This document shows, piece after piece, positions 54,666 to 64,000 of a stretch of DNA of 64,000 nucleotides. Position 1 is the first letter of the stretch; the number at the start of each line of letters is the position of its first letter. The DNA comes from Escarpia spicata (taxonomy: Eukaryota > Annelida > Polychaeta > Sabellida > Siboglinidae), in contig OZ023217.1 in the NCBI GenBank assembly GCA_963995525.1, positions 8,207,459 to 8,271,458 on the forward strand, given 5' to 3'. The notes below the pieces were generated by a model. It did not search any database. It was not told the DNA's origin and was given only the letters and a program-made list of their open reading frames with translations. The position numbers were made by a program, and so were the translations under genes.

Positions 54666-54867
54666 TAGGATCGTTGTGAATTGTGATGTTGGGCCCTATT
54701 TGGTGAAAATGCGCACTTTACCCTCCGTTCCCCTATAGTTAAAGTCATATTTTCATCCAGACAGTTTTAACTGGCTGACAATAGTGTGATTTGTTAAACA
54801 AAATAGCATCGAAAGGTCGTCTCGCCAAAATAGAAACCATTCCATCAGTCAAAACACATACGCAGAG

Positions 54868-54985
54868 CAAAGGTCAAGATAAGTTCTTACAGTACGATAT
54901 ATATATAGCTAGTCTTTAGTACTTATATATATATATATATATAATTATTCCTACTGCCAAAAGTGCTTTACATTTGAACAAAATA
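54868..54985 (-). mobile_element. SINE fragment, 3' tail only
   Basis: 'agcaaaggtcaagataagtt' followed by 'agtctttagtact' and 'aaaagtgctttacattt' matches the tail half of the SINE family, interrupted by a (TA)n tract. The tRNA-like head is absent. Confidence 0.6.
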
Positions 54986-54989
54986 GACG

Positions 54990-57900
54990 CGGCAAGCTTG
55001 ATTACATTGAATGACCAGAAGGCAAAACATACAGAAGATTTGTTACCAATTAAAATAATAGCTTTCAAACTTGTTTACACCTATAAAGCTAACTATCGTC
55101 GACGTCGTTGTTTTTCTTTTCTCGTAAATGTCTTCAGCCTAACGCAGCATTTGGTGTCGAGTAGCTACTCACAAGCCGTAGTTGGCGTTCTATAAATATG
55201 CGCTCTTGATGAGTTAATGAGCTGATTACTGACGTCATAGCTGAAACGCCCCGCGTTACGTCACAGCTCACGATGTAAACATGTTGACGTGACTAATGAA
55301 CTTCTACGCACGGAACCAGCAACATCCAGATGGGAGGATCTGGACAACGGAATGAGAAGCAAAAGTAGATTAGTATGTATGCAAACTTTGTCCGTATTCC
55401 CAGCATCTGTATGCCTGTTGCTTATCAGTCGCGGGAATATAAATCGACTTCGAAGTACACGAAGATAAATATACCTATTTAATTAGTTATTAGATGTCAT
55501 TGACATCAGCGTCAGTTATTGTATGGAGCTGTGCTTAGCCTTGGACAAGGTACACTATATACAAGGCAAAACAGAATACTGGTACGTCGTTGTAACATAG
55601 AATTACTAAATTGTGAAAACGCGTGTAGAATCGATCAAGTCTTGCATTATCTTTACCCATGCATCTCGTTATTCGTCATCACTGAATTCATCAGACACGA
55701 AGCGAAGGCTGCAACTAGATTTCCCGGTTGTCACTGTCATTGACATAACTTAGTCTAATGCTGCGTCAAATATTGTCTGTGGAACCAGGTGGGCATATTT
55801 ATATAAACACGTTGATCTGTTGTAATTGCAATCGGCGATTAGCAGACGTTAATGTTGATTACGCGTCCAATGTAATTTAAAACGCGCACCCGTTCACAAA
55901 CGCTGCTGAGCGTTAGCTCCATCACTTTCGACGTTTCGGGCGATAATATAGTGATTTTATCCGATTCAAAAAACATCGTCGTCTTCTTTTATAGCACTCG
56001 ATGTCGTCCTATTAATTGACTAGTATGTATGAATGTTATGTTTAGAAGAATATGACGTGATTATGAGACCTAATTCAACTACAACGTCAGTCTTATTTCA
56101 TAACAATATCGTCGAGACGACCTTTCGATCCTGCCTGGCTGTGGCAACTGCCGCCACTGGCACTCCACCGAGTCTGAGGCCAGTGACTGAGTGAAGGTGG
56201 TCACTCTCAAGTTCAGGGTGCATGTTACCATTACTTCAGCGATTTGTTTAACGAAACGTTGTGAAGACGTATTATAGTTGTGTCTGTAACATAACTGCTC
56301 CAATTGGTTATGGTGTTAAACACCATCTGTGTAGTTATTCCTCTACTGCCGGGGTTTCCACAATAACAGAAAAAGAAGAAGAATTAAGAAAAATTGTTAT
56401 TATATTTATTAATTATGATGTTTGCTTTAATTAAGATATTATAAATAATGTGGAATTTGTCAATTTATCATTGAATTGTTATATATGTATCGAAACGTAT
56501 TGCACCAAAATCCTCCGGAATGCAAGCTGAGATATGCAACAAAATAAAGTAAGTATTTAATTAACATACCATGTAGGTATACATGATAGGCCTACATGGT
56601 AACACCTGTATAATTTATTAAAAATTCATAATCATGTGTGTATGAACATGGATTGTGCAAAATACGGCATCAGAGCGAGAATTTCCCAATGATTCAGATT
56701 GAAAATTTAATAAAAAAAATAGTGTTAACATTTTTGCAGAAGGTAGCCATATAATCACCCTAGAAAGTTTGAAATCCCAGATTAAGCTGATGTTGTAGGA
56801 ACAAAGATTGAGATGTTAGCTAATTAAGTAAAATGAGCTGAACTGACTGGGACATTTGGAAAGCACAATACACGAACACGAACAAAAACAAGAAGTTTAT
56901 TTTGACCCCAAAATATAACAGATATTCATACAATAAACGTATCAGGTATATACATTTACACAAATAAAATAGATATGCATACATAATAATGTGTGTATGT
57001 ACCGTTTTTGAAATCAGTATAATAATTAATAAAAAAATCACCTTTTAAATTTATGATAACTGGCTCCGATTAAGGTATATTGTCGCTATCATAGGAGCCA
57101 CTACAGTTATGACAAATCTTAAAACAAAATATATGATAGCCTTTCAAGTTGTGTGTCAATCTAAATTATACAATCATGTGAATTGTATGTGGCAGTAAAT
57201 GTTCTTTATAGCGATTGGTATAATCAAAACTGTGTATGTACTCGATTACTAAAATGTTCGTCCATTTATTAACATTACTGATTTTGGTTACATGAATAAC
57301 AGTTTAGAAGTGTACAGGTATCTTTGTATTTTTTCAGGAGAAAGTTTTTAGTGTAAATTGCAAAGCCTCACAGGCTATGAGTATCTATCTTTTCTTTCAC
57401 TATTTCATTTTCAGGAGTTTCGTTTATAATGTATGTAAGTTATATTTAAGACATTGTTTTGCAAATTCATGTTTAGTTCTGGCAGTATGTATTTTATTAG
57501 ATTTCCGAGTGTCAATAGATTAGCCATATATATTGTAGCTGATATATATATATAGAGGGCATGCTACAGAAAAACAGAGGTAAATTGAATTCAGTAACAA
57601 TTGTAGAATTCCATTATTAAAAGAAGTACATCATAAATACACTCACACAAATTATACATTCATGACTGAATTATGCATTGAAGACTGAATGAAATTATAG
57701 GTAAGTCGCTCCTGAGAATTCCATGTCTTTTAGAGATGACTGGATCACCTCTCTATCATTGGCCAATGGCACTTGGTGATTTTATTGATTGTCTTTGTAC
57801 ATAAAGAACATAAGTTCATCTTGGATCAGCCTGATCTGATGCGCAGAAGACACATGAAATGTGTATATGGAAGTAGGCAACATTATTGTACTCTTCTCAG

Positions 57901-59614
57901 ATGCAGTGAAGTGCATCTTACAATTTGTTAGTTAATATACAGTAATTTTGGACAATTATTTACTAAAGGATGATTTAGGATGTCAAGAAAGGTAAACACA
58001 GTGAAGCCATGCCACAAGTTTGATGCAGGTTAGTGATTTATGTATATAATGATATTGATCTGTATTCATACTGACTAGATAAAGCAGTAATCACACACAT
58101 AATGATCTGATAGGTCAAAAATTAATATGAACTTTGTATTTTATAACCATGGGTTTTTTTATTTTATGAGTATAAGCTAGACAGAATATGTTGTGTTATG
58201 TTTTAGTCCATATTTTTGCTTAAATAATATATTTTAATCATAAATATACTGTAAATATTGATTACCAATGTCCTAGTATACAGATTGAAGATTTGACAAA
58301 TTGTTTCACTTGTTCAACAATAATTCCCTTTTAGGAAATTAGTGAAAGATGAATGCATGCTTATAATATGAACATAGAGACTAATAGACAACCATTCTTG
58401 AAAACTGAAACAACACGTGACAGTGTTTTTCTCATGTAAATTTTGAATGCAATTTAATGTTTTGTTTTGGTGCATAATTATGGACCAATTACATGAGACT
58501 ATCTGGTTGCCTTGCAAATGACATGCTGGCTTGCTTGTACAAACTGATTACTCACTGTACTAAGTTTTGGTGAAATCACTGGACACACTATAGGCATTAG
58601 ATTATTTTGGACTGGATCTCATCAAAATGTGGCAAAAAAGTCAGTGTCTGGATTAGGCTACATAAGAATAATTTATGGTTTCTTATCAGTGAACACTTTT
58701 AAAAATAGGTTCCCCAAAACTATTTTTTTACTTATATATATATATATAGATGCACATATATATAATTATACATCTAAGACTTGTTCCGGCACAATAAATT
58801 AAAACAATGATACGTATTAGGTCAGATTAATTTTCTTTATGGATTTGCCGCTTGTAAGAAATACACTTGGTAAACATCTTAAGTTATTGATTATTGAGAA
58901 CGGTTACTTTTGTAGGCTGCCGCCTCCATCAGCATACTAAAAATTTAAATTTCACCTGTCTTTACTTTTTGTTGAAGTTCTAATTTAGAACATTTTAATT
59001 TCTACAGTAATGATGAACTTACGTCGTGTCTGAGAAGAATTCATCTGACACTAGAAACCATCGGAGAATAGAAGAACATCTGCGGCCAGCTTATTCAGAT
59101 TTATTCATAAGATGTATATTGTATCAAAACAGGTTCCTGGAAAAGATGGGAACTTGGATAGAAATGTCTGGCAATTGCGAGTATTTCCTGAGTGCCTTGC
59201 ATATAAGTTGCATATTGTTATTGCAGTAGCTGCGGTTTCGTGCAGTTTTAACAGAGATGGGACGATTACACCATTAGTGTATAGTGTAGTTAATTAGGAT
59301 TACTTTTAAATTGTATTGCTTAGAAAATGAGTACACACAATCAGTTATGGTTCAATTAAATTCTTTGTTTTCAGATGAACAAAGTAGATGTGTACAATAT
59401 ATGTACATATGATAAATTAGGTTATGAATTGCTTAGAAAATTAATGAAATCAATTACGGTTACTTTTGCATATAAATTATAATAAAGACATAATTTTTGG
59501 AATTTACATGGTGGAATAAATAAAACACTCATTCAAGAAAAATCAAACAATATAATTTATCAAAATACAATCAGTCATTCACTGTACATGCATTATATAC
59601 AACATGAAGAGATT
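54990..59614. other. AT-rich intergenic DNA
   Basis: About 4.6 kb, low in microsatellites, with only short open frames rich in Ile, Tyr and Phe. I see no exon pairs, transposon domain or RNA gene. Base composition differs clearly from the repeat-laden first half of the window. Confidence 0.5.
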
Positions 59615-60255
59615 TACTTATTTAGACTTGGCGGCTCCCGCGTCTGTAGACGCATGAGGCAGTCAAAGCACTCCAATCAGATCTGTTGTTTACTAGAGTT
59701 CTGACATTGCTCCATCGTTTGTAGGTCGTTTGTAGGTCGCGATCAACCGTCTGGCACCAGTTCGTTCTTAATCGTCCTCTCCTTCTCTGGCCAGCTGGTG
59801 TCCACCACAGTGCTTATTGGGCAGGCCTGGTAGTTGGGAGCCTCATGACATGTCCGAGCCAGCTCATTCATCTTCTACATATAGCTGATGATGCCATGGG
59901 TTGTCCTGATCATATCCTAACAACTATATTCGTAACATGGTCGCTCCAGTGAATGCCCAGGATCTTTCACAGGCATTTAGTGTTGAATGCATCAGTTTTG
60001 TTTTCTTGGCTTGTTTCTAGTTGCCATGATTCGCACCCATACAGGAGGGTTGGTATAACGTTTGAGTTGTAGAAGCAGAGTATAGATCTCAAGGTAAATT
60101 TCTTGTTGTTCCAAATTTTTCTCAGCTGGTTGAAGGCTGCTGATGCTTTCCCCACTCAGCCGTTTAATTCGTGATCGATGATTCCTGGGTTGTTGATGGA
60201 GCTGCCAACGTAGGTGAAGTTTTCGGCTGTTTCTACTTTTGTTCTGGTTGATCAA
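59615..60255 (-). mobile_element. LINE relic (RT C-terminal region)
   Basis: The minus strand reads VGKASAAFNQLRKIWNN, FTLRSILCFYNSNVIPTLLYG, CESWQLETSQ and, after a break, GIHWSDHVTN. This is the connection/C-terminal part of an animal LINE reverse transcriptase. Multiple stops follow downstream. Clade not certain. Confidence 0.75.
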
Positions 60256-60633
60256 ACAATTAATTAACTACCTTAACATGAAGAGAACAAATATTAAATA
60301 CAAAATGTAGAAGACAAATATTTTTGTTTATTATATATGTACGCAATTGTGAAGGAATAATTTTGGTAACGGAATATCTTAATCTTAGTTGTAGTCAGGA
60401 TTATGATTAATTTTGCAATGTAATTGAGTGTGATTTAACCAATTAAACGAGTACAAGTGTGATTAATAATGGTAATTGAGTAGAATTATTGTGTATTATA
60501 CACAAAAATAGTCATCTCTTTTGTAAATAATTACATTTAGATATGTTTTTATGCAAGCACCAACACAAGTCATGAATAGTGATGAAAGAAGGCCAAATGA
60601 ATGACGTTTATTAAGAGATTAAGTTAGAGAGAG

Positions 60634-60718
60634 AAATGTGGGCTCTACATCCCAAGGCCAGGCCTGTGACTGAGCCGATACTAGTCTCCTGTCCCTCAGG
60701 TTGACAGAGCCCACATTT
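60634..60718. other. 13-bp perfect inverted repeat (hairpin)
   Basis: aaatgtgggctct (60634-60646) and agagcccacattt (60706-60718) are exact reverse complements separated by 59 bases. The loop contains a second small palindrome (aggccaggcct). Function unknown; it could be part of a small element or an RNA hairpin. Confidence 0.6.
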
Positions 60719-60829
60719 CGGCATATACCACATTAGCAGTATTGTTATAGATATATACAACATCATTACTACTGTAATCACAGTATACCTTAGGCACCGT
60801 ACCGTACTAACCAAGCACACCATTCATTC

Positions 60830-62573
60830 ACCTAACTATAATCCCAACTACCTGCTGAAGAGTTACATTGTATCAAGATTTAGCCTAAACCTATAAGTGG
60901 GGCTTACCAATTCCTGAAGGTGTTGAATTCTTCATGTTATGTTTTAGCAAATATGAGAACATCTACAATTTTACATTTATATATTTTATAACATTGTTGT
61001 TAAACTCATTACAGTTCAGATTGATGTGTAACTTTGTTGTTGTAGTGCAGAACATACATCAAAGAAAATTACATTGGTAAACTTTGAGGTTGATCTGTAT
61101 TTCATAGCAGCTTGATCAAAACTAAACATACAAATAATGAAATATACCAGTATATTGATCATTGTATATGTTATATTTCAAGGTTGTGGAACTTTATTGA
61201 TAATAACAAATAATACTTTTAATTATATAATTGGATTGTACATTAAATGTGAGAATCACTGGTAATTATTGTCTAGTTAAATGTGGTAATCACTGGTAAT
61301 TATTATCTAATGTAATTACACAAGGTCAAACAACATCAGATTTGTTTTTTGGTTGTTCAAAACTTATTACAAATTGTTGCCCTATTTTTCAATGCTTTCC
61401 TTTTGTTAGAACACTGCAAATATTGGCAACATGGATGCATAATTAATAACAATGTTTTTTGTGAGTCTTCTATAATAATCACTACCAGTGGGAATAGGTC
61501 AGTAAAAATTCATGAAACTTTGCCGACATCTGCCCCTTCTGTAACAGAATAGACCATAGGACATTTCCCTCTGGATTTTATCTGGTCATTTCGCCCACGG
61601 TCTTTCCCATAGACGTTTCCCGCCCCAGTAAAATAAATCTCGGTGGATGTTTTGTCCTGTTTCTAGTTTAAGTAATAAATGATATATTGAACATTTAAAA
61701 CGTGTTATTGAATTTGTAGAATTCCTTCTATGTAACAATGACATCTGATATGAAGGAAATAAATGATGTGGTCGTTTAAAAAATATTAAATAATTAGTAA
61801 AGTCATTTATTAACATTAATTATATAATGGTGTCTAATATTTATTAATTAGTTAAGAAATGTATTCATTATGTAACATTGTTGTGCTGTCCATGTGTTTG
61901 GTCATTTTTAATTTGAATCCAAATAGTTTATATCTCTCTCGGATGTAAAGGAGGGAAAACATCTTTTTATTGAATTTCATTGGGGGAATGTCCAGCGTGT
62001 ATATGTTAGAGGGGGAATGTCCAGAGGGAAATACCTACACCCCACAGAAAAAACAATATTTTACTGGTTGGAGAATGTTGAACCAGCTCGAGGATGTAAA
62101 TTGAAACAGAAATAAATAAAAGGAGCTATGATTTGTATATTGTTGTTGTACACTACATGTAGAGATATTGCAAATTTACGAATATACCAACTAAGGTGAA
62201 ATATGGGTAAGCATAGAAAATGTACAAATTACAATATTATATAAGCGCAACTTTGTATAATGTTCTGCCATGTAAGTTGTGACCTCATTAATTCAACTGT
62301 GCATAAAATTTATGTACAAAAACTACCGTACTTCACTCACAAGTGTCGGTTATTTGTAGAATTGTTATCAATGTAGACTTTTGACTGTAACTTTGAGAGA
62401 ACAATGCTCCTTGTGCCTTAGTCATAATGTCGATATGAGTGAGGTCATGTTTTGTCCATCGCATGATATGTCTGTTAATAATCAGCACAAGGCTGGGAGG
62501 ATTGTGTTGTTTCTTGATTCCTTGATCATTTGTGGGTGTTGGTGTTCTCCCAAACTAGCAGTGGTAGTTATAA
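60830..62573. other. AT-rich intergenic DNA
   Basis: No gene recognised. A 13-bp inverted pair (61563-61575 and 62020-62032, 'atttccctctgga') may mark the ends of a decayed 470-bp element. Confidence 0.4.
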
Positions 62574-62888
62574 AAGGTAAGTTCTTATGCAGTGCAGTAT
62601 CCAGTCCTTAGGACTGCTTAAAACACTTTACTCCCTGGCAAACCTGTTCAATCGAGCACCATCTCGACTTCTCTTGGAAACATTCATCCATGCTGCAGTT
62701 AATGCACAAAAACTGTTCGTACACAAATATCCACCACTGTCAATAGCTAGGTACTCATATAGCTGAGTGAACTGGAGCAACATAGAGTGAACGAACTTGC
62801 CCAGGGTTCGACACGGCAGCACAGGATTCAAACCTGGTTTCTCTCTATTGAGAGTGCGATGCTCTATCCACTGAGCCACTGTGCTCCA
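62574..62888 (-). mobile_element. tRNA-derived SINE, full length
   Basis: On the minus strand the head reads GTGGAGCACAGTGGCTCAG with box A TGGCTCAGTGG and box B GGTTTGAATCC. Then comes the body with GTTCACTCAGC, GAGTACCTAGCTATTGAC and 'ccagggagtaaagtgtttta', and the tail GCATAAGAACTTACC. It is the reference copy for the family in this window. Confidence 0.82.
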
Positions 62889-62889
62889 C

Positions 62890-64000
62890 ACAAGTTATTT
62901 GGTGTGCTGTAGCACTGTGGTTAGAACTCTCCATGCTGTCATTACGAAGCTTGGGTAATTTTGTTCATGAATGCCACATTGCTTTTGTTCACTTTGTTGC
63001 AAATGGGAGTACCTGGCTATAGTCTATGGTGGATATGTGACGGATTGCAGCGGTTCAGACGTTTAGGTCCATTTTGGCGGTATGGAGTTATGAAGACTGT
63101 ATAAAAGGGAAACATTTCAACTTTACAGTGACACCAATGTCATCTGTATAAGTCAAATTATTGCAAAGTAATGGGTGGTTGAGTTGAGCCACCCAAAGAA
63201 TTCTAGTTTTGATACAAATGTCATCAATGTTAGGTATATTTTTCAACTCGCATACCATTCAATCAAAAACATGCATCAAAGCACCTTTTCCAGATAAAGT
63301 TCCACAAACTGCAATACTCAAATTGTTGGTAGTAAATTGTTTATCGTTTCTAAAAATTGATACTTTCACCCATGCGAATGTTTTTTGGCTTTTCCTCAGT
63401 TTGGTGAAATGTACCTTACAGTCTGAACCAGTGCAATCTGTCACATATGTGAAGAAAATTAATAATATTTGTGCAGTAATTGCAGTATGGCTGAATAGTT
63501 CCAGAGAAGCTGAGATAGTTCTTACCTCAAGAACGGTCAATAATTGCCCATGATTGAGCATCGAGACCGTCTCAAGATTTTGTTTTCTGTAGTTGTTTTC
63601 CAATTTCTCTATTGATTATGGTGCTGTTGTTTTTACTGTTTACTGCGTTAAAGTTGGGTGATGGTCTGCGCCTAAACTATGTCTTCCAATAGTCAGTTCC
63701 ATGATTTTACCACTCAGGTGGAGAAGAAGGAATGCCTGTTTCCTGTGGATCTCTGTGTTCATAGTTTTTCACTGTAGGCTCTTGTGTTACCAGTGGCTTC
63801 AAATGAACAGATGTCAAGTGCCTTGAGCTGTCCTAAGAATTGGACACACGCTGCATATGAAATTACCTATAAACTTACCTTTAACATACCTATGTAACTC
63901 TTATATCTACGTTGTTCTCTTCTTGCAGTTTGGTTGATGTCACATGCTGATCTACCTCACAATTCCGTCTTCGTTATTCCACGACTGAGCACCATCGCAC
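62890..64000. other. unassigned 3' end of window, with SINE-like tail
   Basis: Open frames on both strands at 63209-63603 have no recognisable motif. At about 63820-63890 the plus strand resembles the SINE tail ('tgtcctaagaattggacac', then 'aacttacctttaac'), so a fragment in the opposite orientation is possible. Confidence 0.4.

Noticed and set aside
63209..63603. Overlapping 114-codon ORFs on both strands
   Set aside because: No motif, no splice partner, and symmetric openness on both strands in AT-rich DNA; coding cannot be supported.

Overview
This is a window of animal nuclear DNA. It has spliced genes with GT/AG introns, long (CT)n, (GT)n and (GTCT)n microsatellites, minisatellites, tRNA-derived SINEs, MITEs, a Ty3/gypsy LTR element and several non-LTR retrotransposons. 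The mix of these repeats with a many-CCP (sushi) receptor gene suggests a marine invertebrate with a heterozygous genome, such as a lancelet or a lophotrochozoan. The sequence alone does not fix the phylum. There are no bacterial genes, operons, CRISPR arrays, rRNA genes or free-standing tRNA genes. Two runs of exactly 200 N (8706-8905 and 36757-36956) are assembly gaps.

The main gene lies on the minus strand between 33543 and 21012. A hydrophobic signal-peptide exon is followed by twelve single-domain CCP/sushi exons, all phase 1-1. The last exon encodes a transmembrane helix and a lysine-rich cytoplasmic tail carrying a YELM motif. All splice sites agree and the joined frame stays open for 887 codons including the stop. 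An upstream exon carrying the ATG was not found. Several CCP exons have no methionine and would be missed by simple ORF calling. The last exon and its 3' flank are tandemly duplicated (17834-19608 and 19609-21390); the outer copy lacks an acceptor.

Region by region. 1-1355: unassigned sequence, then a compound microsatellite. 1356-2330: minus-strand non-LTR fragment. 2159-8705 and 8906-15498: two nearly identical 6.6-kb copies that end exactly at the 200-N gap, most simply an unmerged contig overlap. They hold an inverted copy of the signal-peptide exon region, a 42-bp minisatellite with a very long ORF, 23-, 26- and 39-bp minisatellites, a long GT/GTCT tract and a 68-codon ORF. 15499-17833: purine and pyrimidine tracts and a MITE. 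17834-33543: the CCP gene, with MITEs, SINEs and satellites in its introns. 33.0-35.74 kb: the inverted counterpart of 1.36-3.27 kb, including a plus-strand RNase H-type LINE fragment. 35.7-43.9 kb: mostly unassigned, with a SINE, a (GGGA)n tract and a diverged tandem repeat. 43922-48497: a recent but broken Ty3/gypsy element on the minus strand. 49560-52664: a 5'-truncated CR1/L2-like LINE. 53389-54665: an RTE-like relic containing a (GT)n tract. 54.7-64 kb: AT-rich DNA with one LINE relic, SINE pieces and no recognisable host gene.

The window therefore holds one clear host gene surrounded and invaded by repeats. The points that most deserve checking are the CCP receptor (its tail motif, an acidic residue in the membrane helix, and two domains with an extra cysteine), the duplicated signal-peptide exon, the assembly-derived duplications, and two apparently unnamed short repeat families (a TTAA-flanked MITE and a tRNA-headed SINE).
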